Shown in pieces: positions 14,747-23,070 of a stretch of DNA of 64,000 bases. The first letter of the stretch is position 1; each line of letters starts with the position of its first letter. The notes below the pieces were generated by a model. It saw only the letters and a program-made list of their open reading frames with translations. It did not search any database and was not told the DNA's origin. The DNA is from Chloroflexota bacterium (GTDB lineage Bacteria > Chloroflexota > Dehalococcoidia > Lucifugimonadales > UBA3495): NCBI GenBank assembly GCA_028874075.1, contig JAPPLU010000073.1, positions 142,973 through 206,972 of the forward strand, in the 5' to 3' direction. The position numbers and the translations under genes are program-made.

Positions 14747-16702
14747 TTGAAACTGTTTAGAACATTTTGGTCCCGCACTATGGTCTATCCGGCAGTGTTG
14801 GTGTTGTTGCTGGCGGGTCTGGCCTGTGGCGCCTCCGAGGAGCCTGAATCGGCTCCGGCCCAGGCTCCCGCGCAGCCGGCCGCCCAGCAGCAAGAGCCAG
14901 CGCAGCAGCCGGCTGCTGCGCTGGCCCAGGCCCAGCCTGCCCAGCAGGCCTCCCAGGCCCCGGCGGCGGCTCCCAGCGGTGGTGGCGCGGCCTCCAGCAG
15001 CAGCGCCCCTGAACCCGTCATGGCTCCCACGCCCACCGTAGCCCCTGAGCAGGCCAGGGCGGAACCCGAAGTGGTGGCGGCGGTGGACGACGCTCCCTAC
15101 GGCATCCTGCGCGTGGCCAACAAGGACCTGGGACCGCCCCAGTTCCTGCCCAAGAATATGGCCGTGCCCCAGGCAACTTACGTAAGCCCAGTGATATTTG
15201 ACGCCTTGTGGCGGATGAGTCCTGAGAGAGTGCTGCAGAACGACCTGCTCGAGGACTGGAGCCTTTCCGAGGATGGCACCACCTGGCGGTTGCAATTGAA
15301 GGAAGGCATTCCCTACCACAAGGGCTACGGGACTGCCAACATGCACGACCTGATGTGGGTGGTCAACCAGATTATGCTGGAAGAAGCCCGGCACCCCGGC
15401 AAGACCAACATGCGCCGTATTTTCCAGCGCGACGAAACGGAAACCACCATTACCTTCATTGACGACCTGACGATTGAGATCAATACCGGTACCCACCGAG
15501 CGTTCGACTTTATCTGGCGGTTCCAGCAGTTCGGCGCCAACAACTTCATCCCCCTGGCCAGCCAGGCCTACGCCGACGAGGTGGGTGAAGAACAGGCTAC
15601 GCTGGAGGGGATCGGCACCGGCCCATGGCAGTTTGTGGAGTTCCGCACTAACGAGCGATTCATTTCCGAGGCCGTGCCCGACCACTGGCACAAGACGCCC
15701 TACTTCCAGGAACTGCACTACTTCCAGATCACCGAGGAATCCACCCGCATTGCCAACTTCCTCGCCGGTGAACTGGATACAATGCAGGTCTCCTTGGGTT
15801 CGATACCTAACCTGACCGACGCGGAAGGGGTCAAGTTCATGCGCTTCGCCGGCGCCCTGGAACTACACATGACGCTGCATGGTCAGTTGTACGTGGACCG
15901 GGAAGGCATACCGGAAAGGGACAACAGCCTGCCCTGGAACTCAGTCAGCGATGATATCAACTCGCCAGAGTGGCAACGGGCTCGCGATGTGCGGAAGGCC
16001 ATGATTATCTCCATTGACCGGGAGTCCATCGTGGACAATGTGCTGGACGGCGAGGGCCACGCCAACAATCCCTACTGGCGCTGGACCGGCTATGAACAAT
16101 TTTTCGATGAGGAGATGCGGAATACCGAGGTCGAATATGACGTGGAAAGGGCCAGAAAATTGCTGGCCGATGCCGGCTACGCCGACGGCTTTGAAGTCGA
16201 TATGGCGCTGACCCAGCGCTCCTACCCCGGCACTCCCAAGGTGGGCGAGGCGGTCTGCGTGATGTGGGAAGAAATCAACATTCGCTGCAAGCAGCACCGG
16301 ATGCCCATGACCGCCTTCCGGCCCCACTTCGTCAACCGCACCTGGAAGGGCTACAATACCCACGACAACAGCCCTTCCGATGAACCCCTGAACGCCTACA
16401 GCCACGGCATTTCCAGCAAGGGGCTGATCATGCGCGGCATGGAACATCCCTGGCTCGACGCCCAGGTAGAGGCCATGTTTAACGAACCCAACTTTGAAAA
16501 GAGAATGGAAATCCAGCGGGACACCGCCAAATGGCTTTTCGCCCAGGCGGTACATATCCCCATCGCCTCCATCAACGTTGTGTGGCCCGTGGGCGCGGAA
16601 ATCGACCTGTGGAACTTCGGCTGCTGCGCCCGGGACATTGCTTCCAACCTGGAATTCGTTCCACACCGGGACCAGCTGGACGGCGAGGTATACCCCAAAT
16701 AG
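14747..16702 (+). CDS. Family 5 (peptide/opine-type) ABC transporter substrate-binding lipoprotein
   Basis: 651 aa. The start is a TTG at 14747 with GGAGGAG eight bases upstream, giving MKLFRTFWSRTM, a hydrophobic core and lipobox LAGLAC. An unusually long Ala/Gln/Pro-rich low-complexity linker (about residues 30-115) follows. The body is SBP_bac_5: DALWRMSPERVLQNDLLEDW, SEDGTTWRLQLKEGIPYHKG, then the lower lobe with ARDVRKAMIISIDRESIVDNV and ARKLLADAGYADGFEVDM. It binds an oligopeptide-like or similar solute outside the membrane. No permease or ATPase genes adjoin it, so it is an orphan receptor. A terminator follows 84 bp after the stop. Confidence 0.93.
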   Translation: MKLFRTFWSRTMVYPAVLVLLLAGLACGASEEPESAPAQAPAQPAAQQQEPAQQPAAALAQAQPAQQASQAPAAAPSGGGAASSSSAPEPVMAPTPTVAPEQARAEPEVVAAVDDAPYGILRVANKDLGPPQFLPKNMAVPQATYVSPVIFDALWRMSPERVLQNDLLEDWSLSEDGTTWRLQLKEGIPYHKGYGTANMHDLMWVVNQIMLEEARHPGKTNMRRIFQRDETETTITFIDDLTIEINTGTHRAFDFIWRFQQFGANNFIPLASQAYADEVGEEQATLEGIGTGPWQFVEFRTNERFISEAVPDHWHKTPYFQELHYFQITEESTRIANFLAGELDTMQVSLGSIPNLTDAEGVKFMRFAGALELHMTLHGQLYVDREGIPERDNSLPWNSVSDDINSPEWQRARDVRKAMIISIDRESIVDNVLDGEGHANNPYWRWTGYEQFFDEEMRNTEVEYDVERARKLLADAGYADGFEVDMALTQRSYPGTPKVGEAVCVMWEEINIRCKQHRMPMTAFRPHFVNRTWKGYNTHDNSPSDEPLNAYSHGISSKGLIMRGMEHPWLDAQVEAMFNEPNFEKRMEIQRDTAKWLFAQAVHIPIASINVVWPVGAEIDLWNFGCCARDIASNLEFVPHRDQLDGEVYPK

Positions 16703-16786
16703 CGGCCGAATCCCGCCAACTGCACTGGTGGCAAGGGCCATGAGCCTTCCCCAGTGTGGGAGCTGACAACTAGCTTGATTCATGAG

Positions 16787-16820
16787 AGCGGTATCGCAGC
16801 GTTGCGGTACCGCTTTCCAG
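16787..16820 (+). terminator. Terminator-like hairpin after the substrate-binding protein gene
   Basis: 12-bp stem AGCGGTATCGCA/TGCGGTACCGCT with one G-U pair and a GCGT loop, followed by TTCC. The T-run is short. Confidence 0.55.
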
Positions 16821-16956
16821 TCCTGGAAGCCCTTGCAGGATTCCTGTCCCCAACACGGGGGCAGGCCAGGATGGGGGATAACGCTCTCCCGGGGGAAGTA
16901 TCCCCACTTTTCCAGTGGCCTGCTGACTGATTCTTGAAACGGCCTTTAGGCGCGGG

Positions 16957-17591
16957 GCAATCGCGTTATGATTCGGGAAAGTCCGTCGTTCTGGAGCCGG
17001 CGGGCAACTCTAACCTGGGGACTGCCGTGTTATCCTCTGGGCGATCCGACTCCGGCGGACGCCCCTTTTGCCGGACTCAAAGTGCCATCGCCCTGGTGAC
17101 ACCTGCCTCTTGATTCCCAGGGTGACGCTTCTCTACCCTACTTTCATGGCACATTCCGTCCAAAGCCCGGTCAAGCCTGAATCACCCCTCTCTCTGGGAA
17201 AGAGGGCGAAGGGGAGGGCGTCCCATCGGCTTTGGTTTAGGCTGTGGCCCAAAACGGCCCAGAACGGCCCAAAATGGCCCGCTTGGTCTACCCATTTCCT
17301 ATCTGTGGAGCGGCCCATTTTCGGGCCACCGGGGTCGTCTCTGCCCTGTGTTTCAGATACGAAACGGCCCAAGATGGCCCAAAATGGCGCGAAAACAAAA
17401 AAATTGCCCCGACTGAATGCCCCGAAGGCAGGCTGGAACCTTCAGGTTGGAGACGGCGGCGTGTCCTTTGAGAGATCCGCCTCCGGCGGACGCCCCTCTC
17501 GCCGGAATCAAAATGCGTTTTCTCTGCCTTTAGGCGCCCTCGCCGGAGGCGGGGTATACTGTGGCCTAAAGGTGCCAAATAGTAAGGAAGC
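16957..17591. repeat. Long intergenic repeat, copy A
   Basis: About 635 bp that recurs at 44787-45576 on the same strand, starting with the shared GCAATCGCGTTATGATTCG and ending with the shared AAGGAAGCG just before the next gene. Four GGCCC units lie at exactly 10-bp steps (17246, 17256, 17266, 17276) joined by AAAA-type tracts. A second run starts 120 bp later (17366, 17376, degenerate 17386). Imperfect direct repeats of about 80-90 bp flank the core (about 17010-17087 and 17432-17518; both contain CTCCGGCGGACGCCCCT or a near copy). No coding pattern is seen. It lies between the preceding terminator and the CoA-transferase gene, so it may also carry that gene's promoter (TATACT near 17560). 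Confidence 0.85.
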
Positions 17592-17603
17592 GTGGTATTT
17601 GCG

Positions 17604-18833
17604 ATGCAGCCACTGAGCGATATTCGAGTGCTCGCCGTGACGGTGTTCCTGGCGGGCCCCTATCTCAGCATGAACCTGGCGCGTATGGGCGCCGAGGTCA
17701 TCAAGGTGGAGATTCCGGGGCGGGGGGATCCCGTGCGGGGCAACGGGCCATTTGCTGGACCGGAGGGCGTCCACAACACCCCGCAGACAGAGCAGGATAT
17801 CGCGACCCGGTTCCTGAAACGTACCCAGGGCGTGAAGAGCGTTACCCTGAACCTGAGAGACCCCAGGGGACGGGAAATGTTCCTCGACATGGCCCGCCAG
17901 TCCGACATCGCCCTGGAGAACCTGGCGCCCGGGTCTATGCTCCGGTTAGGGCTGGGATATGACGATGTAGCCGCGGTGAATCCGGGCATTATCTACTGCT
18001 CCATCGCCGGCTACGGCCAGACCGGCCCCTATGCCGACCGCCCGGCCCACGACCCGCAGATCCAGGGCATGAGTGGCTTGATGGACATTAACGGGGACGC
18101 CGACGGCCCCCCCACCAAGGTGGGGTTCTACATCGGCGACCTGGTTACGCCCCTGTTCGCCGCCTACTCCATCATGGGCGCGCTGCGGGAGAAGGAGCGA
18201 ACGGGCAGGGGACAGCATCTGGACGTTTCCATGATGGACACCCTGGCAGCCCTGATGTTCATGGAAAACCTGGAGGAGGACGTGCAGCAGGGCCTTCCCC
18301 TGCGTACCGGCAACACCAGCCGCAGCGGGCCCACCGGCCTGTACCACGCCTCCGACGCCGACCTTATCATCACCGCTGCCAGCGACGACCAGTGGCGGCG
18401 GCTTTGTGAAGCCCTTTCCGCCCCCGAACTCCTGGATGACGGCCGTTTCATCGACTATGCTTCCCGTGCCGTCAATGTTGCCGAGGCGCGGGACGAAGTC
18501 CAGAAGCGCGTCGGCAGGATGACTCAGGCCCAGATTCTGGCGCGACTGGAGGAGTGCGACGTCCCATGCGGACCGGTTCGCACCGTGCCGGACATCATGG
18601 CCGATCCACACTTCTACAAACGTGGAACCCTCCAGCCCATGCTCCATGGGACCATGGATGCCCCGGTGCCCGGCGGAATAGCGTCCGGTTTTCCGGTCGT
18701 GTTCTCGGGCGAACCGCTGCCGACATTGCCCGGCGCGCCAACACTGGGGATGCACAACAAGGAGATTTACGGCAAGCTGCTGGACCTGGACGAGGCCGAC
18801 CTGGAAGGGCTGCGTTCGGGCGGGGTTATCTAG
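17604..18833 (+). CDS. CaiB/BaiF (class III) CoA-transferase
   Basis: 409 aa, the usual length. It opens QPLSDIRVLAVTVFLAGPYLS, then LARMGAEVIKVEIPGRGDPVR (CoA-binding region), AGYGQTGPYADRPAHD with the expected catalytic Asp at about residue 150, and GGASGL-like QGMSGLM. The family transfers CoA between carboxylic acids through an enzyme-bound mixed anhydride. The start is the ATG at 17604; a GTG at 17592 lies too close to the AAGGAAG SD, though spacing to the ATG (13) is long. It is followed 63 bp later by a CitE-type lyase, a pairing that suggests activation and cleavage of a malate- or citramalate-like acid (inference). Copy A of the repeat ends just upstream. Confidence 0.92.
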   Translation: MQPLSDIRVLAVTVFLAGPYLSMNLARMGAEVIKVEIPGRGDPVRGNGPFAGPEGVHNTPQTEQDIATRFLKRTQGVKSVTLNLRDPRGREMFLDMARQSDIALENLAPGSMLRLGLGYDDVAAVNPGIIYCSIAGYGQTGPYADRPAHDPQIQGMSGLMDINGDADGPPTKVGFYIGDLVTPLFAAYSIMGALREKERTGRGQHLDVSMMDTLAALMFMENLEEDVQQGLPLRTGNTSRSGPTGLYHASDADLIITAASDDQWRRLCEALSAPELLDDGRFIDYASRAVNVAEARDEVQKRVGRMTQAQILARLEECDVPCGPVRTVPDIMADPHFYKRGTLQPMLHGTMDAPVPGGIASGFPVVFSGEPLPTLPGAPTLGMHNKEIYGKLLDLDEADLEGLRSGGVI

Positions 18834-18896
18834 GAACAACCTGGACGGTTCGAGGGAAGCCCCAATCCTGCCAAATCATTTGCCTGCGAGGCTCAC

Positions 18897-19811
18897 ATGA
18901 GGTTCAAAGCAAAACCGCTGCGGTCGGTAATGTTCGTTCCCGGCAATCGGGAAGACTGGATGCGCAAGGCCCACCAGTACGGCCCGGACGCCCTTATCCT
19001 GGACCTGGAAGACTCGGTGCCCGAGGCTGAGAAGGACAGGGCCCGCTCCCTGGTGGCTGGCATGGTCGAGGAACTGGGCTCGGCCGGCCAGACCCTTTTC
19101 GTCCGTGTCAACCGCCTGGAAACCGGACTGACCGGCTTCGACCTGGAAGCTGTCACCAGCCCCCATCTCTACGGCATCCTGCTCCCCAAGGTGGAGCGCC
19201 CTGAGGACGTGGTTGAGGTGGACATCCTCCTCCGGTACTTTGAACGCAAGACGGGGATGGCAATTGGGTCAATCTGCATTGACCCGGGCCTGGAAACGGC
19301 CGACGGCATCCGGCAGGCTTACGACATCGCCATGGCCTCGGAACGGGTGGCCCACATGGGCGGCAGCGGTGGCAAGGGCGGAGACACGGCGCGCTCCATC
19401 GGATTCCAGTGGACGGCGGAAGGAATGGAGACCCTGTTCATCAAGTCCAAGGTGTTGGTTGATGCCCGCTCTGCCGGTATTGAGTTCCCCATTAGCGGAG
19501 GCTGGTTCGATATTCACGACCTGGAAGGCCTGCGCGACCTGGCCAACCAGCTGAAACAATTGGGCTACACCGGAATGAACCTCATCCACCCCTCCCACGT
19601 TCCGGTAGTCAACGAGGTGTTCACCCCCAGCGCCGAGCAGATCGCCCACTGGAAGGGCCTGCTGAAGGCCATGGAAGAACAGCGGCAGGCCGGCAGCGCC
19701 GTCGTAACCTACGCCGGCGACATGGTGGACATAGCCCACGAGGAAACCGCCCGCACCATGCTGGAAATGGTGCGCCAATGGGGGATTGATACCGAGGCGG
19801 CAGCGGACTGA
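18897..19811 (+). CDS. HpcH/HpaI aldolase - CitE-like CoA lyase
   Basis: 304 aa TIM barrel of the CitE/malyl-CoA lyase family: LRSVMFVPGNREDWMRKA, DALILDLEDSVPEAEKDRAR (Asp/Glu near the metal site), LFVRVNRLET (catalytic Arg region), ICIDPGLETADGI and NLIHPSHVPVVNEVFTPS. Members cleave beta-hydroxyacyl-CoAs such as citramalyl-CoA or malyl-CoA to acetyl-CoA and an oxo acid. Together with the CoA-transferase just upstream it could form a two-step path for a C4-C5 hydroxy acid; the substrate is not determined by sequence. GAGG lies five bases before the ATG. It is convergent with the deacetylase gene. Confidence 0.9.
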   Translation: MRFKAKPLRSVMFVPGNREDWMRKAHQYGPDALILDLEDSVPEAEKDRARSLVAGMVEELGSAGQTLFVRVNRLETGLTGFDLEAVTSPHLYGILLPKVERPEDVVEVDILLRYFERKTGMAIGSICIDPGLETADGIRQAYDIAMASERVAHMGGSGGKGGDTARSIGFQWTAEGMETLFIKSKVLVDARSAGIEFPISGGWFDIHDLEGLRDLANQLKQLGYTGMNLIHPSHVPVVNEVFTPSAEQIAHWKGLLKAMEEQRQAGSAVVTYAGDMVDIAHEETARTMLEMVRQWGIDTEAAAD

Positions 19812-19859
19812 CGGTTGCCGCAAGCTGGGGGCTACAGCAGCTACCACGGCCAGCCCGGC

Positions 19860-20747
19860 TTACTGCTTGTGCCTGGGGTGCCTGGCCAGGAAATCGTCCG
19901 CTATCTCCTCCATGGTTACGAAGCGTACGCCGTCGTGGGAGCGAATGTACTCCGCGATGCGTTCCAGCATTAGCAGCACCTGGGGCCGTCCGCTAACGTC
20001 CGGGTGGATGGTTATGGGGAACACCGCCTCGTCGTACTCCCGATACACCCAGTCGAACTGGTCCCGCCACATGGACTCAATGTCCCGGGGATTTACGAAC
20101 CCGTGGCTGTTGGGCGACGCCTTGATGAACATCATGGGCGGCAGGTCGTCCAGGTACCAGTTGGCCGGTATTTCTACCAAGTCCGTCTCCTCGCCCCGTT
20201 CCAGGGCGTGCATCCAGTAGTCTGCAGGCATACCGTAATCAATCTTCGTCCAGCGGTCGCCCACGCGGACGTAGTAGCACTCAAAGTCGCGGTGCATCAG
20301 GCTGTGGTCATACTTGATGCCGTGCTTCAGCAGCAGTTCGTTGGTAACGTGGCTGAATTCCCACCAGGGCGCGACGTAGCCCCGTGGCCGCTTCCCCGAG
20401 ACCTCGGTAATCAGGTCGATGCAGCGCAACAGCACTGTTTCCTCCTGCTCCGGGGACATGGAGATGGGATTCTCGTGGGAATAGCCGTGCATTCCGACCT
20501 CGTGCCCCTGCTCCACAATCATCCGGCATTCGTCGGGGAAGGTCTCAATGGAGTGGCCGGGGATGAACCAGCTGGTCTTGATGTCCAGCCGTTCAAAGAG
20601 CTTCAGCAGCCGGGGCGTTCCCACTTCGCCAGCGAACAGACCGCGGGAAATATCGTCCGGCGAGTCCTCACCGCCGTACGAACCCAGCCAGCCCCCCACG
20701 GCGTCCAGGTCAACCCCAAAGGCGCACAATATCTGCTTGTCGGCCAT
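19860..20747 (-). CDS. NodB-type polysaccharide deacetylase (PuuE-like)
   Basis: 295 aa. The NodB barrel motifs are present in the variant seen in PuuE/HpPgdA-like proteins: FGVDLDA (Asp of motif 1), [14 protein letters not shown] (HxxxH zinc ligands, motif 2), [15 protein letters not shown] (motif 3) and [11 protein letters not shown] (motif 5 His). No signal peptide is present, so it acts in the cytoplasm. That argues against cell-wall sugar deacetylation and for a small-molecule amidohydrolase role such as allantoinase-like or an unknown imide hydrolase. GAGGAG lies seven bases before the ATG at 20747. Confidence 0.88.
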   Translation of the reverse strand: MADKQILCAFGVDLDAVGGWLGSYGGEDSPDDISRGLFAGEVGTPRLLKLFERLDIKTSWFIPGHSIETFPDECRMIVEQGHEVGMHGYSHENPISMSPEQEETVLLRCIDLITEVSGKRPRGYVAPWWEFSHVTNELLLKHGIKYDHSLMHRDFECYYVRVGDRWTKIDYGMPADYWMHALERGEETDLVEIPANWYLDDLPPMMFIKASPNSHGFVNPRDIESMWRDQFDWVYREYDEAVFPITIHPDVSGRPQVLLMLERIAEYIRSHDGVRFVTMEEIADDFLARHPRHKQ

Positions 20748-21051
20748 CTCAAATCTCCTCGCGGCGTTCCTTTGCCGTTGTTCGCCCCATCATACACCCG
20801 CCCCTTTCAGCCCTACAATTGCGCTGCCTACCATCCCCTTGGAACTTCAATGAGAGATCATCCCTTATCTACGCAGATAACAGGAGCGGTTGGCCCCATT
20901 CCTTTTGAAGTGGCACAATACCCTGCAACCGTCTATGCGGACGCTTGCAAATGCCTGGTTGTCAGTGGAGACTTATCCGCCTCCACTCTTGCGAACACAG
21001 GGCAGCAGACGAGACGATTGAGGTTCATAAGCGGAAGCGGAAGGAGGCCTG
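20748..21051. other. Intergenic region upstream of deacetylase and of the small CxxH/CxxC gene
   Basis: About 300 bp, divergent. The only structure seen is a 7-bp inverted repeat AGTGGAG/CTCCACT (20964-20987, 10-nt loop) and the SD of the small gene (GGAAGGAGG). No consensus promoter was identified. Confidence 0.4.
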
Positions 21052-21261
21052 ATGCGAAGGGCTACCAGGCATTCATACCTGACCAAAGCCAGGGATGACT
21101 TCGATTTTGCTTACTTCATAACTCTGTGTGGCCAGCACATTCCGGCCGATTCCGAATCCGCCCTTTGGATCGAAGAATTCGAAGCCAGGTGGAAGGAACG
21201 GAAGCGTTCTGACCTCTGCCTGCATTGCGCCAGGGAAATGCGCCTGGACGATTTGAGCTAG
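21052..21261 (+). CDS. Small CxxH/CxxC putative zinc-binding protein
   Basis: 69 aa, not recognised as a named family. It has Cys26-x2-His29 and Cys56-x2-Cys59 (LCLHC), a spacing that could make one zinc site, embedded in a charged helical protein (IEEFEARWKERKRSD). An AGGAGG SD lies four to five bases before the ATG, better than expected by chance. It is 225 bp upstream of the reductive dehalogenase-like gene on the same strand. It has no membrane segments, so it is not an RdhB anchor. It could be a spurious ORF; the SD and paired metal-ligand motifs favour a real gene. Confidence 0.45.
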   Translation: MRRATRHSYLTKARDDFDFAYFITLCGQHIPADSESALWIEEFEARWKERKRSDLCLHCAREMRLDDLS

Positions 21262-21486
21262 GGCAAACAGGTCCCGGCTGTAGGAAGCCCCGGGAGGAGC
21301 CCAGGCCCGGGGAACCCGTACTGATTGGAAGAGAATGGCAGGCCGGCAACGCGCTAACCTGTTTCCGGTTTACTGCAGACTCAGCCAGGATGCTGGCTTC
21401 GGCGTGTGTTGGTCCCGGTGCGTTTGCAAAAATGGCGGACGTAACGCAGTATGTAGTTGGCTATTGCCGGCAGGAGGTATTGCATC

Positions 21487-22767
21487 ATGAAATTGGGAAC
21501 GCGACGGCTTTCCAAATCCGGTGCGAAAGAGAATGCAACCGAGGGCGGTCGCGTTTCGGCCGCTGAAATGTACCAGGTGCAAGACTCCTACGTCCGGTTC
21601 AATCAGCGCGACCACATGGGCTCGCAGATGATGTGGGATGCCTATTACAAAGCTGAAAGGGACAAGCTGAAGGAAAAGCAGCGCCTGTTGATGAGCAAGG
21701 GCCGCCTCGGCTATGAGTCCACAGCCTGGGGTTTGGACTCCGCCGCAGATTCCCTGCTTTCGCTGATGAACTTCTCCAAGAACCAGCCGGATATGCCTGC
21801 CACCGCATGGCGGTCGGAACTGGAACCCTCGCCCGTGGGCCGGCCGGAAACTTCCCCCGAAGAAGCCTCCCAGATCGTGCGGAAGGCTGCCGAACTCCTG
21901 GGCGCGGACCAGGTAGGGTTCGCGGAGCTCGACCGCCGCTGGGTCTATTCCCATTACTTTGATGCCGAAACGAAGAAGGCTTTCCCCATTAAATTCTCTG
22001 ATGATCCCGGTTATGAAGAGCACGACCAGCCCGTTCGCCTTGAAGATGGCACCCGGGTGATCCCCAAGGAGATGAAGTACGTGGTGGTTATGCTCCATGA
22101 GTGGGGCAAGGACCTGGATGGCACGGAGCATGCCCCCACCCTGCTTACCGAAGGACTCAGCACACTGGCCTACGCCCGCATGGCCCCTACCCTTTGGATG
22201 GTGGCTGAATTTATAAGGGGACTGGGCTACAACGCCATCCCGGCAGCCAACGATACGGCCCTCAGCATTCCCTTGGCTATTGACGCGGGTCTCGGACAGG
22301 TGGGCAGGCATGGAATGTTGATTAACCCCAGGGTTGGGGCACGGTGCCGCATATCCAAGATTTTCACTGACCTGCCGCTGGAGCCTGCCGGTGCAGTGGA
22401 CTCCGGCATTACCGAATTCTGCAACGCTTGCCTGAAGTGCGTACCCAAGTGCGGCACGAAAGCCATTACGACGGGCGAACGGAGCTTCGACCCCATTGAC
22501 GAAAGCAACGCGACCGGAGTGCTTACCTGGAAACTGGACGCAAAGAAGTGCATGACTTTCCAGAATCGCGTGGGGAGCACATGCAGCACCTGTGTGCGCC
22601 GGTGCGCCTGGACCAAGCCGCCCCACAGGATGTATGCAATTCCGCGCTTCTTCATACGGAACTTCCGGTGGCGGTGGTTGAACAAGACCTGGATTTGGCT
22701 GGACGACCTGGCGGGAAACGGGAAGTTCGACAAGAAATCAAACGATTTCTGGGTGAGCAGCCGCTAG
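21487..22767 (+). CDS. Reductive dehalogenase (RdhA)-like corrinoid/FeS protein lacking a Tat signal
   Basis: 426 aa. The RdhA core is recognised by LDRRWVYS, FIRGLGYNAIPAANDTALS, AGLGQVGRHGMLINPRVG and RISKIFTDLPLEP, the corrinoid-binding B12 region. Two [4Fe-4S] sets follow: Cys312, 315, 318, 322 and Cys355, 366, 369, 373. Respiratory RdhA proteins start with an RRxFLK-type Tat signal and sit beside rdhB. Here the start (ATG at 21487, AGGAGG nine bases upstream) gives MKLGTRRLSKSG with no hydrophobic segment, and there is no rdhB. It is thus inferred to be cytoplasmic, perhaps a catabolic or unrelated corrinoid-dependent reductase. QueG is a distant relative, but the motifs here fit RdhA better. 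Confidence 0.85.
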   Translation: MKLGTRRLSKSGAKENATEGGRVSAAEMYQVQDSYVRFNQRDHMGSQMMWDAYYKAERDKLKEKQRLLMSKGRLGYESTAWGLDSAADSLLSLMNFSKNQPDMPATAWRSELEPSPVGRPETSPEEASQIVRKAAELLGADQVGFAELDRRWVYSHYFDAETKKAFPIKFSDDPGYEEHDQPVRLEDGTRVIPKEMKYVVVMLHEWGKDLDGTEHAPTLLTEGLSTLAYARMAPTLWMVAEFIRGLGYNAIPAANDTALSIPLAIDAGLGQVGRHGMLINPRVGARCRISKIFTDLPLEPAGAVDSGITEFCNACLKCVPKCGTKAITTGERSFDPIDESNATGVLTWKLDAKKCMTFQNRVGSTCSTCVRRCAWTKPPHRMYAIPRFFIRNFRWRWLNKTWIWLDDLAGNGKFDKKSNDFWVSSR

Positions 22768-23070
22768 CGTTTCAACTGGCGAGAAGCGGCAGGGTCTGGA
22801 ACCTCCCGCACCGCAATTGCAACGCGGCGAGGTCCTGCATGACTGCAGAGGGAAATTGCCCCCCCGATGGATACTTCAGCGTTCGCTGGGGAGTATCAAT
22901 GGCGAATTGCCTCTAACCCCGGCTTGAATTGAACCGGTACTACCTGCCCCTTTGCCGTGATCGTGAAGGGAGCATGGCCTCCTTCGTTGACATTCGATTT
23001 GGCCAATCCTAATATGTGGTGAAAGGGCGCCCGTATCAGGGCTTTGGGCTCGAAAAGCGGAGAGGCGATT
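22768..23070. other. Intergenic region between RdhA-like gene and DUF1800 cassette
   Basis: About 300 bp. The last 90 bp hold the cassette promoter and SD. The rest shows nothing recognisable, and no terminator hairpin was seen after the RdhA-like gene. Confidence 0.4.
22987..23015 (+). promoter_or_regulatory. Promoter of the first DUF1800-DUF1501-propeller cassette
   Basis: Perfect TTGACA (22987-22992), a 17-bp spacer and TAATAT (23010-23015, 4/6). The leader would be about 50 nt. Confidence 0.7.

Noticed and set aside
17068..17616. Open frame inside repeat copy A, matched by a similar frame at 44890-45246 in copy B
   Set aside because: The similarity is a by-product of DNA repetition: substitutions between the copies fall about equally on all three codon positions and change many residues, so there is no sign of protein selection.
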